Shown: positions 55,098-64,000, numbered from the stretch's first letter. The stretch is DNA of 64,000 nucleotides from Embleya scabrispora (GCF_002024165.1 NZ_MWQN01000002.1:806001-870000); one strand, 5' to 3'. The notes: generated by a model not told the origin, from the letters alone. Numbers and translations are program-made.

Positions 55098-56546
55098 TCA
55101 GACCAGGTCGCGCATCCGCCGGATCGGGCTCGCACCCAACACCACCGGAGTCAGCAGCGCGATACCGAACATCGTGCCCAGCGCGCCCCGATTGCCCAGC
55201 CAGGTGGCGGCCAGCCCGGCGGTCAGCGCCCCGAACGGGATCGCACCCCAGGACACGAAGCGGACGGTTGCCATCACCCGAGGCAGCAACTCCGGCGGGG
55301 TCACGGTCTGCCGGTGGGTGCGGGTGACGATGCTCATCATCACGACGGCGGCGCCGAACGCGGCGTTGGCCGCGGCGAAGACGAGCAGCCCGAGCCCGCC
55401 CCCGGCGAACGGTACGCAGCCGACCGCGACGGGCGTCAGGAGCGCGGCCCCGAGCAGCGTCCGGGCGCTGCCGAAGCGGACGACCAGGCGCGTGGTCAAC
55501 GCGGCGCCGATCAGGCTGCCGACGCCCTCGCTCGCGATCAGTACGCCCACCAGCGCGGTCGGCGCGTGCAACGTGCGCACGAGCAGGGCCGGGACGAGCG
55601 CCATCAACGCCCCGCAGACGAAGTTCACGGCCGTCACCGCCGCGACGCACGGCCGGATCGCCGGATGCCGGCGCACGTAGCGCAGGCCCTCGGCCATCCG
55701 CGCCCGCAACGAGGGCCCGCCGTCCGAGGGCGCCTGCCGGGCCGGGCGGGGCAGCGTGCGCAGCAGGACCGCGGAAAGCAGGTAGCTGACCGCGTCCACC
55801 AGCAAACCGCTCGCCGCGCCGCACAGTTGCACCAGTACACCGGCCAGTGAAGGGCCGCCGAGCTGCGTGGCGGCGACCGAGCCGGAGGCGAGGCTGTTGC
55901 GGGACGTCAGCTCCTCCTTGCCCACGATCGACGGCAGCAGCGTCGAGTTGCCCACGTCGAACACCACGCTCGCCAGGCCGACCACGAACGCGACCACCAC
56001 CAGCTGCCACAGGCCCAGCACGTCCAGTGCCCAGGCGATCGGGACGGAGGCGATCGCGACCGCGCGCACCACGTCCATCGCGACCTGGGTCCCGCGCAGC
56101 GGCAGGCGCTGCACGATCACCCCGGCGGGCAGCCCGATCAGGATCCAGGCGGTGTACTGCGCGGCGGTGATCAGACTGACCTGGAGACTCGTCGCGTGCA
56201 GGCCGCGAAGCGCGATCAGCGGGAGGGCGACGGCGGTCACCGCGTCACCGGCATGACTGATCGTCAGCGCGGCCCAGTAGCGCCAGAACGCACCGCCCCC
56301 ACCGCCCGGCCCACTCCCGCGACCCGAACCGACCGCCGCCACGCCGCTCACCGCGCCCGAGCCGCCGGCCCGCCTGTCGCCCGGCCCGCCACCTGCCCCG
56401 CCGCCCACCCCACCCGAACCCGAGCCCGCCCCCGCGCCGATCGCCGCACCCGCCAGCGCAGCGCCATCCGCCCCGGCGGCAACCACCGAGCCCGCCGTCG
56501 CCCCCATCGCCCCCGCCGAACCCGTCGCCTCCACGCCGCCCGACAT
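55098..56546 (-). CDS. MFS transporter with long Gly/Ala-rich N-terminal tail
   Basis: A 482-residue MFS protein of the enterobactin-exporter-like (MFS_3) type with about 12 helices from residue 85 onward (WRYWAALTISHAGDAVTAVALPL; RNSLASGSVAATQLGGPSLAG). The first 80 residues are almost only Gly, Ala, Ser and Val, which is abnormal. The ATG at 56546 is used; a start nearer the first helix has no clear site. It is divergent from the HxlR-peroxiredoxin gene across an 88-bp gap with a perfect palindrome. Confidence 0.82.
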   Translation of the reverse strand: MSGGVEATGSAGAMGATAGSVVAAGADGAALAGAAIGAGAGSGSGGVGGGAGGGPGDRRAGGSGAVSGVAAVGSGRGSGPGGGGGAFWRYWAALTISHAGDAVTAVALPLIALRGLHATSLQVSLITAAQYTAWILIGLPAGVIVQRLPLRGTQVAMDVVRAVAIASVPIAWALDVLGLWQLVVVAFVVGLASVVFDVGNSTLLPSIVGKEELTSRNSLASGSVAATQLGGPSLAGVLVQLCGAASGLLVDAVSYLLSAVLLRTLPRPARQAPSDGGPSLRARMAEGLRYVRRHPAIRPCVAAVTAVNFVCGALMALVPALLVRTLHAPTALVGVLIASEGVGSLIGAALTTRLVVRFGSARTLLGAALLTPVAVGCVPFAGGGLGLLVFAAANAAFGAAVVMMSIVTRTHRQTVTPPELLPRVMATVRFVSWGAIPFGALTAGLAATWLGNRGALGTMFGIALLTPVVLGASPIRRMRDLV

Positions 56547-56592
56547 CCGCACCCCCGTCCCCCGCAGCCACCAAGTGAGTAACCAATCGAAA

Positions 56593-56606
56593 CTCACTAT
56601 AGTGAG
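56593..56606. promoter_or_regulatory. 14-bp perfect palindrome, candidate HxlR operator
   Basis: CTCACTATAGTGAG is fully self-complementary and lies midway between the divergent MFS and HxlR-type genes, overlapping a likely -10 region (TATAGT). HxlR-family regulators bind ACT/AGT-type dyads, so this fits an auto-operator that can act on both promoters. Confidence 0.65.
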
Positions 56607-56634
56607 CGCATCGACGCAGGCAAGACGAGGTGAC

Positions 56635-57555
56635 ATGCGATATACCGATCTGGCGGACGCCGACTGCGCCATCACCCAGGCGCTCGGCGTCGTCGGCGAC
56701 TGGTGGACCCTGCTGCTCGTGCGCGATGTGGCAGCGGGCGTACATCAGTTCGGCGCGCTCCACGAACAGGTCGGGATCAGCCGCAAGGTGCTGGCCCAGC
56801 GGCTCAAGGCCCTGGTCGAACACGGTGTGTTGGAGAAGCGGCTCTACCACCCGCACCCGCCGCGGTACGAATACCACCTCACCGACGCCGGGCGCGGCCT
56901 GCTCCCGGTCCTGGTCGCCCTGCAGAACTGGGGTACGCAGTTCGTGCTCGGCGACGGCACGCTCACCGCCACCGGCGAGGCCGATTCCGCCGAGGCCCGC
57001 CGGGCGCACGCCCTGGTCGGCACCAAACTGCCCGCGCTCACCCTGCGCCCCGCCGCCCAGGCCGGCGCCGCGACCGCCACCGCCGAGCGCGTCGACCCGA
57101 TCGCCGACACTCCGTGGACGGTCCTGTACTGCTTCCCCGGCGCCTACGCCCCCGGCGTCCAGGGGCATCCCCCCGGCTGGGACCAAATCCCCGGCGCCCC
57201 CGGCTGCACCCTGGAATCCGCCACCTACCGCGACCGCCTCACCGAATTCACCGCCCGCGGCGCCACCGTGCTCGGCGTGAGCACCCAACGCCCCGACCAA
57301 TTGGCCGCGTTCGCCGCGCACGCGAACATCCCGTTCCCACTCCTGTCCGACGCCGACCTCGAACTGGCCGCCGCACTACGCCTGCCCACCTTCCGAGCCG
57401 CGGGCGTCGACCGCCTCAAGCGGCTCACCCTGCTCCTCGACGACACCCGCACCGTGCGCGGCGTCCTGTACCCGCTCCCCGACCCGGCCGGCTCGGTCGC
57501 CGACGCCCTGGCCCTGATCGACACCCGAACCCGCCCCGCCTCCGCCACCGGGTAG
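56635..57555 (+). CDS. HxlR winged-helix regulator fused to a peroxiredoxin-like domain
   Basis: A 306-residue two-domain protein. Residues 1-110 are a complete HxlR winged helix (CAITQALGVVGDWWTLLLVRD, GISRKVLAQRLKALVEHGVLE, YHLTDAGRGLLPV). Residues about 125-300 resemble AhpC/TSA-Bcp thiol peroxidases (TVLYCFPGAYAPG, APGCTLESATYRD with the peroxidatic Cys, TVLGVSTQRPDQLAAFA, PFPLLSD). The HxlR part has the Cys of redox-sensing members near residue 11. The fusion suggests peroxide or thiol sensing coupled to transcription. ATG 56635 has AGGTGA upstream. Divergent from the MFS pump. Confidence 0.85.
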   Translation: MRYTDLADADCAITQALGVVGDWWTLLLVRDVAAGVHQFGALHEQVGISRKVLAQRLKALVEHGVLEKRLYHPHPPRYEYHLTDAGRGLLPVLVALQNWGTQFVLGDGTLTATGEADSAEARRAHALVGTKLPALTLRPAAQAGAATATAERVDPIADTPWTVLYCFPGAYAPGVQGHPPGWDQIPGAPGCTLESATYRDRLTEFTARGATVLGVSTQRPDQLAAFAAHANIPFPLLSDADLELAAALRLPTFRAAGVDRLKRLTLLLDDTRTVRGVLYPLPDPAGSVADALALIDTRTRPASATG

Positions 57556-57689
57556 GAGGCGCCGACTCCACCCCAGGGCCGATCCGCAATCGCCGCCGAC
57601 ACCTGCGGCCTAGTGCCCACGCAGGACGTATCGGCCGAACGATGCTCCTAGTCTCGCGGCATGCGACCACGATCTTCGCGAGCGCCCGC

Positions 57690-59228
57690 ATGAGGGCGAA
57701 CTCGCCGCGCAGGCAACGGTTCTGGCACCCACCGCGCGGACGCACACGCGGATCGAAAGCGCTCGCGATGGTCCTCGCCGCCGTGAGCGTCGCCGCCGCC
57801 GCGCCTTCGGCACGCCCCGCCCGGGCCGACCTCGCCGCCGCCCCGACCTCCCGCCCGATCGCCTGGCAACCGTGCGCCCAGGACCCCACCGCCGACTGCG
57901 GCACGCTCACCCTGCCCGTCGACTGGACCCGACCGCACGGCGCGACCTTCGAGATGGCCGTGGCCCGACGCAAGGCGACCGACCCCGCCCGCCGCATCGG
58001 CTCCCTCGTGCTGAACTACGGCGGCCCCGGCTCGCTCGGCGTCGACGACGTGGTCGGCACCTACAAGAACTTTTTCTCGGCGGAGATCGACGCCCGGTTC
58101 GACCGGGTCGGCTTCGATCCGCGTGGCTGGGGCCGCAGCGCCCCGCTCGACTGCCCGCAGGCCGGCCCCCGGCCCACCGTCGACCCCACCACCGCGGCCG
58201 GCTTCGCCGCGTTCGCCGCCGACAACCGCCGGTTGGCGGACGGTTGCCGGGTCGCCACCGGCCCGCTGTACGACCACCTCGACACACTCGCCGTGGTCCG
58301 CGACATCGACGCGCTGCGGGCCGCGCTCGGCGACGCGCGACTGAGCTTCTGGGGTGTGTCCTACGGCACGCTGATGGCACAGCAGTACGCCGAACTCTTC
58401 CCGCACCGCTTCCGCGCACTGGTGGCCGACAGCAACATGGACCACTCGATCGACGGCGCCGAATTCCTGGAATCCGAGGCCGCGAACGCCGAGGACTCCT
58501 TCACCGAATTCGTGAAGTGGTGCGCGGGCAGCGCCGATTGCTCCCTGCACGGCCGCGACGTCGAGGTCCTGTTCGAACGGCTCTACGCCCGCGCCCGGGC
58601 CGGCACCCTGTACGTGCCCGGCGACCCGACACACGGCCTCGGGCCGGACAACCTGCTGTCGGGCGTGCAGTTCCTGATGTCCTACCTGAAACACGATCCC
58701 GCCGAGACGCTCACCGCGGCCCGGAACCGGGTCGCCGACCTGCTCGCCGGCATGGACGCCGCCCCACCGCTGCCCGCGCCGCCCCCGCCGTACGTCCCCG
58801 ATCTCGACGCCCGCACCTCGCAGGCCGTGCTCTGCTCCGACTGGAGCCTGGACATCCCCGACCCCGGCGCGCTCGCCGCCGTGGACCGCCGGTCGAAGGC
58901 GGTCGCGCCGCACATGCGCCGCAACATCCAGGCCTGGAACGCGATGACGTACTGCCTGGGCCGGCCCACCCCCGTGACCAACCCGCCGCGCCCCTACCGG
59001 GTGGCCGGCGCCGCACCGATCCTGCTGGTCAACAACCGGCACGACCCGCAGACACCGCTGTCCTGGGCCGTGCACGCGGCGCGGCGGATCCGCGGCGCGA
59101 CCCTGGTCACCGCGGCCGGCTGGGGGCACATGAGCTACGACAAGAACCGCTGCGCGGCGGCACTCACCGACCGCTACCTGATCGACCCGCGCACACCCGT
59201 GCCGACCACCCACTGCGCACCCGATTGA
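57690..59228 (+). CDS. Secreted alpha/beta-hydrolase, S33 tripeptidyl aminopeptidase-like
   Basis: A 512-residue exported hydrolase of the SlpD/SlpE or Tap type common in Streptomyces. An Arg-rich signal peptide ends near PARAD (about residue 47). The fold shows GGPGSLGVDD (oxyanion), GVSYGT (nucleophile Ser), NNRHDPQTP (Asp) and GWGHMSYDK (His); the C-terminal TAP-like domain is present. It probably removes short peptides from the N-termini of secreted proteins. ATG 57690 lacks a clear ribosome site; ATG 57642 is an alternative. Confidence 0.85.
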   Translation: MRANSPRRQRFWHPPRGRTRGSKALAMVLAAVSVAAAAPSARPARADLAAAPTSRPIAWQPCAQDPTADCGTLTLPVDWTRPHGATFEMAVARRKATDPARRIGSLVLNYGGPGSLGVDDVVGTYKNFFSAEIDARFDRVGFDPRGWGRSAPLDCPQAGPRPTVDPTTAAGFAAFAADNRRLADGCRVATGPLYDHLDTLAVVRDIDALRAALGDARLSFWGVSYGTLMAQQYAELFPHRFRALVADSNMDHSIDGAEFLESEAANAEDSFTEFVKWCAGSADCSLHGRDVEVLFERLYARARAGTLYVPGDPTHGLGPDNLLSGVQFLMSYLKHDPAETLTAARNRVADLLAGMDAAPPLPAPPPPYVPDLDARTSQAVLCSDWSLDIPDPGALAAVDRRSKAVAPHMRRNIQAWNAMTYCLGRPTPVTNPPRPYRVAGAAPILLVNNRHDPQTPLSWAVHAARRIRGATLVTAAGWGHMSYDKNRCAAALTDRYLIDPRTPVPTTHCAPD

Positions 59229-59258
59229 CCGGGGACGAGGCGAAGGTGAGCGCTCCGA

Positions 59259-60062
59259 CTACAGTCCCATCCGACTCACCCGCGCGGACAGCTCCGCCGC
59301 CGAGGCGCGGACCGCCGTCACGTAGTGCGGCACCTGCTCGTCGGGGATGCGGTGGGACAGCGCGGCGATGCTGACCGCCGCGACGATCGTGCCGTCCTCG
59401 CGGTGTACCGGGGCGCCGATGCCGAGCAGGTCCGGGTCGAACTCGCCGCGGGCCACCGCGTAGCCCCGGGCCCGGATGCCGGCCAGGCGTACCCGCAGTT
59501 CGTCCGGGTGGGTGATGGTCGCGTCGGTGAAGCGCGGGAGCGGGCGGGCCAGTACCCGTTCGATGTCGGCGTCGGGCGCCCACGCCAGCAGCGTCAGCGC
59601 GGCGGCGCCGGCGTTGACGGGGAACACCTGGCCGCGCTCGTAGGACAGGCGCAACGTATGCAGCGCCTCCTCGCGCTCCAGACACACCACCGAATCGCCG
59701 GTGCGCCGGGTCAGCAACACCGGCTGGCCGACCGCGAGCGCCAGTTCGCGCATCACCGGGCGGGCCAGCTCCGACAGCCCGACCCCCTTGCGGGCCAGCC
59801 GGGCCAGATCGAGCACCCGCGGCCCGAGCCGAAAGCCGACACCGCCGTCGTTCTCCTCCAGGAACCCGCTGGTGGTCAGGCTCTGCAGATAGCGGTACGC
59901 GGTGGACCGGGCCACCCCCAGATGCCCGGCGACCTGCGACGCGGTCAGCGCGAGCCGGTCGTCGCGGAACAGCAGCAGGATGTCGAGGGCGCGGTCGGCC
60001 GTGGAGTTGCGCCCACGATGGCCCGACCCGTGGTCGGCGTCCCGGGGGGTGGTTCCTGGCAT
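59259..60062 (-). CDS. IclR-family regulator
   Basis: A 267-residue regulator with a winged helix (about 20-85: TASQVAGHLGVARSTAYRYLQSL) and an IclR effector domain (about 95-260: GDSVVCLER, FPVNAGAAALTLLAW, GYAVARGEFDPDLLGIGAPV). It sits between the secreted peptidase (convergent, 30 bases) and a SpoIIE phosphatase. Its targets are not evident. Confidence 0.88.
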   Translation of the reverse strand: MPGTTPRDADHGSGHRGRNSTADRALDILLLFRDDRLALTASQVAGHLGVARSTAYRYLQSLTTSGFLEENDGGVGFRLGPRVLDLARLARKGVGLSELARPVMRELALAVGQPVLLTRRTGDSVVCLEREEALHTLRLSYERGQVFPVNAGAAALTLLAWAPDADIERVLARPLPRFTDATITHPDELRVRLAGIRARGYAVARGEFDPDLLGIGAPVHREDGTIVAAVSIAALSHRIPDEQVPHYVTAVRASAAELSARVSRMGL

Positions 60063-60139
60063 CCGGGAACGCTATCAGGGGCCGCCGACACGGGCCGGGG
60101 ACGGCCGCCCGTACCCGATGCGGGCAGCACGGCGCGTGC

Positions 60140-62296
60140 TCATTCCGGTCCGGACAGCAGCAATTCCGCCCAGATCGTCTTGCCGTCGGTGGTGTAGCGG
60201 GTGCCCCAGCGCTGGGTGAACTGGGCGACCAGGAACAACCCGCGCCCGCCCTCGTCGGTGGTCCGCGCGTGCCGCAACCGAGGTGTGGTGCTGGTCGCGT
60301 CGGACACCTCGCAGATCAGCGTGGCGTCGCGGATCAGCCGCACCCGGATCGGCCCGGAGGCGTAGCGGATGGCGTTGGTGACCAGTTCGCTGACCACCAG
60401 TTCGGTGGTGAAGGCGATCTCGTCCAGCCCCCATTCGGCGAGCTGCCGGCCCGCCAGGGTGCGTGCCTCGGCGACGAAGGCGGGGTCGGCCGGGAGGTCC
60501 CAGGACACCACCTTCGAGGAGTCCAGTTTGCGGGTACGGGCGATCAGCAGCGCCACGTCGTCCTGCGGCGGGTTCTGCGGCAGGATGCCCAGCACCGACC
60601 GGCACAACTCGTCCAACGGCCGGTCGGGATCGGCCAGCGAGGCGCGCAGCCGGTCCATCCCCGACTCGACGTCGCGATCGCGCCCCTCGACCAGGCCGTC
60701 GGTGTAGAGCACGAGCAGGCTGCCCTCGGGCAGTTCCAGTTCGGCCGCCTCGAACGGCAGTCCGCCCAGCCCGAGCGGCGGCCCGGCGGGCAGGTCCGGG
60801 AACTCCACCGTGCCGTCGGGGTGGACCAGCGCGGGCGGCGGATGCCCGGCACGGGCCATCGTGCACAGCCGGCTCACCGGGTCGTAGACCGCGTACAGGC
60901 AGCTCGCGCCCAGCGCGGTGGTGTCCACGCCGCCCTCGCCGGTGCCCTCCTCGTCGACGAACCGGATGACCAAATCGTCCAGGTGGGCGAGCAGTTCGTC
61001 GGGGGACATGTCCAGGTCGGCCAGGGTGTGTACGGACGCGCGCAGCCGGCCCATCGTCGCCGCCGCGTGCGTGCCGTGCCCGGCCACGTCGCCGACCACG
61101 AGCGCGACGCGCGCGCCGGACAGCGGGATCACGTCGAACCAGTCGCCGCCCACCCCGGCCCGGTCGTCGGCGGGCAGATAGCGGCTGGCCACCTCGACCG
61201 CGGTCTGCCGGGGCAGCCCGTGCGGGAGCAGGCTGCGCTGCAGGGCCAGCGCGGCGGCGTGCTCATGGGTGAAGCGCCGCGCGTTGTCGATGCACACCGC
61301 GGCGCGGGAGACGAACTCCTCGGCCAGGATCAGGTCGTCGCTCTCGAACGGGTCGGGGGTGTCGCGGCGGAAGAAGTGCGTCACGCCGAGGATGGTGCCG
61401 CGGGCCCGAATCGGGACGACCATCATCGAGTGCAGGCCCACCCGGCGGGTGCGGTCGGTGGAGACGCGGTCCTCGGCGAGCCACGGCAGCAGGTCCGGAT
61501 CCAAAAGCGGTTCGAGGACGGCCTTGCCGTCGACGAGGCAGCGGGCGCCGGGGGAGTTGCGGGCCACGGGGGCGCGTTCGCCGATCCGGGCGATCGATTC
61601 GACGAGGTCGTCGTCCGCGCCGCCGTGCCGGCCCTCGCGCACCGAGCGCTGGCCGACCCGGATCAGGTCGGGGTTGGCCCGGCGGACCGGGCCCGGTTCG
61701 GGCTCGACGCCGCCGAGCACCGGTTCGAGCAGGTCCACCGCGACGAAGTCGGCCAGGTCGGGGACGGCGACGTCGGCCAGTTCCTGGGCGGTGCGCGCCA
61801 CGTCGAGGGTGGTGCCGATCCGGGCGCCGATGTCGCTCAGCAGGGCCAGCCGTTGCCTGGCCCGCCACCGGTCGGTGACGTCGATGACCAGGTAGCAGAC
61901 CCCGGCCGGGCGTCCTTCGCCGTCCTCCAGGCGGAAGAAGGAGGTCGAATAGGCGTGCACGTGCTCCGGATCGCCGGCGGTGCGGCCCTGGTACTCGTGG
62001 TCGATCAGCGGCACCCCGGTGGTCAGGACCTCGCGCATCTGCGCCTCGATGTGGTCCGCCGGCAGCCCGGGCAGCACCTCGCTGAGCCGCCGGCCCAGGC
62101 GTTTGTCGCGCGGGATGCCGCCCCGCACCTCCAATTGGTCGTTGATCCACACGCAGCGCAGGTCGCGGTCGACCACCGCCATGCCGATGGGCGCCCGGTT
62201 GAGCAGATGGTCGAGGAGTGCCCGGTCCGCGCCCCAGGGCACGGCGGACGAGGGATCGCCGGCGTCGTCGGCACCGGCGGTGTGCGGTGTGCCCAT
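60140..62296 (-). CDS. SpoIIE-type phosphatase with PAS, GAF and HATPase domains
   Basis: A 718-residue signalling protein. In order: PAS (about 25-145), GAF (about 150-345), PP2C-type SpoIIE phosphatase (about 370-585; GGDWFDVIPL, GDVAGHG, LLVLYTDGLVEGRD give the metal-binding Asp residues) and an anti-sigma-type HATPase (about 605-715; ELVTNAIRYA). Such proteins set the phosphorylation state of anti-sigma-factor antagonists. Start is ATG 62296, just after GGAGGG; a TTG one codon earlier is possible. A second phosphatase lies 44 bases upstream on the same strand. Confidence 0.9.
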   Translation of the reverse strand: MGTPHTAGADDAGDPSSAVPWGADRALLDHLLNRAPIGMAVVDRDLRCVWINDQLEVRGGIPRDKRLGRRLSEVLPGLPADHIEAQMREVLTTGVPLIDHEYQGRTAGDPEHVHAYSTSFFRLEDGEGRPAGVCYLVIDVTDRWRARQRLALLSDIGARIGTTLDVARTAQELADVAVPDLADFVAVDLLEPVLGGVEPEPGPVRRANPDLIRVGQRSVREGRHGGADDDLVESIARIGERAPVARNSPGARCLVDGKAVLEPLLDPDLLPWLAEDRVSTDRTRRVGLHSMMVVPIRARGTILGVTHFFRRDTPDPFESDDLILAEEFVSRAAVCIDNARRFTHEHAAALALQRSLLPHGLPRQTAVEVASRYLPADDRAGVGGDWFDVIPLSGARVALVVGDVAGHGTHAAATMGRLRASVHTLADLDMSPDELLAHLDDLVIRFVDEEGTGEGGVDTTALGASCLYAVYDPVSRLCTMARAGHPPPALVHPDGTVEFPDLPAGPPLGLGGLPFEAAELELPEGSLLVLYTDGLVEGRDRDVESGMDRLRASLADPDRPLDELCRSVLGILPQNPPQDDVALLIARTRKLDSSKVVSWDLPADPAFVAEARTLAGRQLAEWGLDEIAFTTELVVSELVTNAIRYASGPIRVRLIRDATLICEVSDATSTTPRLRHARTTDEGGRGLFLVAQFTQRWGTRYTTDGKTIWAELLLSGPE

Positions 62297-62340
62297 CAAG
62301 CCCTCCTGTCCTCCTCATTCCATGGTCGCGCGTTTGCCGC

Positions 62341-64000
62341 TCAGCGCAGATCGGCGGGTCCCGGGCCCGCGGCGGGTGCGCCGTTCGGGGCGGACCCCAT
62401 GCCCGGGATCGGCCGCAGCCGGCGGGTGAGCAGTACGGCCACGTCGTCGGCCCGCTCGGTCAGCCGGCCCGCGTCGCGCAACATGCGGTCGGCCAGGTCG
62501 GAGAGGTTGGTGTCGGCGGCGTGTGAGAGGGAGGCGCGCATGCGGTCGATGCCCCGATCCAGGTCCACGCCCACCTCCTCGACGAGGCCGTCGGTGTACA
62601 GCGCCAGGACCGAACCGGGCTCCAGGGCCATTCGGGTCACCGGGTATTCGGCGGCCCGGTCCACCCCGAGCAGCGGGCCGCCGGGCAGTTCGACCACGCG
62701 GGTACGGCCGTCGGCACCGCGCAGCAGCGGCGGTGGATGACCCGCCCGGACGGCCTCGGCCCGCCCGCTCTCCGGGTCGAGTTCGATGTAGCAGCAGCTG
62801 GCGAACAGGCCGGGGTCCAGATCGGCGAGCAGTCGATTGGTACAGCTCACCACCTCGTCGGGCCGCTGCCCCCCGGTGGCGAACGCCCGTACCGCGCTCC
62901 GCAGTTGGCCCATGGTGCCGGCCGCGGCCACGCTGTGCCCCTCGACGTCGCCGATCACCAGGGCGACGGCCCGCCCGGTGTCGATCACGTCGTACCAGTC
63001 GCCGCCGATCTCCATGCCCTGGGTGCCGGGCAGGTAGCGGGCCACCACCTCCAGGTTCGGCAGTGTCGGCAGCCGGTGCGGGAGCAGCGCGTGTTGCAGG
63101 CCGCGGGCGAGGGCGAATTCCGCGTCGTAGAGCCGGGCCCGTTCCAGGGCCTGGGCGATCAGGCCGCTCAGCGCGGTGAGTACCGAGCGCTCCTCGGGGG
63201 TGAACGCGTGCCGCCGGTCGAAGCCGAGGATGCAGCTGCCCACCGCCCGGTCGGAGGCGATCAGCGGCAGGAAGGCCCACGCGGACATCTCGTCCAGCGG
63301 GATCCCGGGGTACGCGGCGCTCAGCTCCTCCGCCGATTCGATGAAGATCGGCACGCCCCGGGTCAGCGCCTCCACACCGGGCAGCGCCGCGTCCAGCGCG
63401 ACACCCTCGAAGTGGTCCAGGAACCCCTCGGGATAGCCGCTCTCCAGGGCCAGGAAGAAACGTTTGTCACGGACCACGTAGATGGCCAGCTCCCGGCCGC
63501 CGAAGGCGGGCAGGATCTGGTCGGCGACGACCTCGCACACCTCGCCGACGGACACCGCCTCGGTGAGCGCGCCGGCCATCTGGAGTACGTGGTAGATCGC
63601 GCCGAGCCGGGGCGGGGCGGCCTCGGTCTCCGGCGCGCCGGTCGGCCGGGCGGCCGCGGTGGCGTCCGCCGCGTCGCTCGCGCCGGGCGGCGGGGCGACC
63701 GGGACCACCTTGCCGGTCAGGCCGTACGGGTCGGGGTAGAGCGAGAACGCCAACCAGCGGTCGCGCGGGGTGCGGGCCAGGAACGAGCCGGGTTGTTGGG
63801 AGAGCATCGCGGCCCGGTAGCGGTCCTCGTACGCGGGATCGGCGAGCCAGGGCAGCGCGTCCCAGGGGGCGCGGCCGAGTACGTCCTCCAGGCGCACTCC
63901 GAGCAGGTCGGCCAGGTTGCGGCTGGCGTAGGTGACCCGGCCCTCGCCGTCGAGCGAGAAGACGCCGTCGCGCAGCCGCTCCACGGCCTCCGCGGCGGCT
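62341..64000 (-). CDS. SpoIIE-type phosphatase with PAS and GAF domains (5' end outside window)
   Basis: The 3' 553 codons of a gene that continues beyond the window edge. Visible are a PAS domain (VFSLDGEGRVTYASRNLADLLG), a GAF domain (VADQILPAFGG, CILGFDRRHAFTPEERSVL) and a SpoIIE PP2C domain (GGDWYDVID, GDVEGHS, LALYTDGLVEE). Unlike its neighbour it ends after the phosphatase and lacks HATPase. The two probably form an operon acting on the same or related anti-sigma antagonists. Confidence 0.88.
   Translation of the reverse strand, partial: AAAEAVERLRDGVFSLDGEGRVTYASRNLADLLGVRLEDVLGRAPWDALPWLADPAYEDRYRAAMLSQQPGSFLARTPRDRWLAFSLYPDPYGLTGKVVPVAPPPGASDAADATAAARPTGAPETEAAPPRLGAIYHVLQMAGALTEAVSVGEVCEVVADQILPAFGGRELAIYVVRDKRFFLALESGYPEGFLDHFEGVALDAALPGVEALTRGVPIFIESAEELSAAYPGIPLDEMSAWAFLPLIASDRAVGSCILGFDRRHAFTPEERSVLTALSGLIAQALERARLYDAEFALARGLQHALLPHRLPTLPNLEVVARYLPGTQGMEIGGDWYDVIDTGRAVALVIGDVEGHSVAAAGTMGQLRSAVRAFATGGQRPDEVVSCTNRLLADLDPGLFASCCYIELDPESGRAEAVRAGHPPPLLRGADGRTRVVELPGGPLLGVDRAAEYPVTRMALEPGSVLALYTDGLVEEVGVDLDRGIDRMRASLSHAADTNLSDLADRMLRDAGRLTERADDVAVLLTRRLRPIPGMGSAPNGAPAAGPGPADLR

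Noticed and set aside
1-64000. tRNA or rRNA genes and integration sites
   Set aside because: No cloverleaf-like segment with TTCGAATC-type T-loop and matching acceptor stem, and no ribosomal RNA sequence, was recognised on either strand by eye.

Overview
The window is very GC-rich, compactly coded DNA from a filamentous actinomycete of the Streptomyces type. The evidence is a secreted CBM2-FN3-FN3-GH18 chitinase preceded by two DasR-like (dre) sites, a SapB/AmfS-type (ram/amf) morphogenetic lanthipeptide locus, a class F sortase, SpoIIE-type phosphatases, many one- and two-component regulators, and GTG/TTG starts with GTGA/ATGA overlaps. No tRNA, rRNA, transposase, integrase or CRISPR array was seen.

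Layout. 0-10 kb: chitinase; XRE regulator divergent from a short-chain dehydrogenase; cold-shock protein; acyl-CoA synthetase; GH78-like rhamnosidase divergent from a TetR regulator. 10-15 kb: two small membrane proteins, a sensor kinase/NarL regulator pair and a PhnB-like protein. 15-22.6 kb: cutC, type II asparaginase and a four-gene polar amino acid ABC importer (ATPase, binding lipoprotein, two permeases) divergent from a ROK regulator, then a cysteine hydrolase. 23.5-30.9 kb: the lanthipeptide locus, with ramR-like regulator, two ABC exporter half-transporters, a 43-residue precursor gene, and a RamC-like lyase-kinase-cyclase gene that carries a one-base frameshift. 31.6-37.5 kb: a 5-oxoproline (pyroglutamate) salvage cluster comprising PxpA, PxpB and PxpC, a GntR regulator, a DUF969/DUF979 transporter and pyroglutamyl peptidase. 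37.8-39.7 kb: an Ala-rich surface protein and a class F sortase. 41.5-49.9 kb: drug-efflux MFS with TetR, a GntR regulator, a Tat-exported PHP metallohydrolase, a DUF2306 protein and a second kinase/regulator pair. 52-64 kb: an EF-G paralogue, an MFS pump divergent from an HxlR-peroxiredoxin fusion, a secreted S33 peptidase, an IclR regulator and two SpoIIE phosphatases, the second running off the end.

The least explained content is non-coding. Two composite elements (about 40.19-41.34 kb and 49.93-52.05 kb) are built from GC-rich units of roughly 200 bp, arranged head-to-head around a homologous core of about 400 bp. The second contains a nearly perfect inverted repeat of about 385 bp per arm. 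Both sit between convergent genes, and a diverged, core-less relative lies at 31.18-31.56 kb. I know of no described family that matches them.

The genes form several functional units. Chitin is degraded under probable DasR control. Asparagine/aspartate-type amino acids are imported and deamidated. Pyroglutamyl peptides are trimmed, and the 5-oxoproline is imported and opened to glutamate. A surface-active lanthipeptide would be made and exported for aerial growth if the kinase-cyclase reading frame is intact in the living strain. Strong perfect-stem hairpins separate most convergent units, and two hairpins lie inside operons directly after highly expressed genes (ramS and the binding protein).
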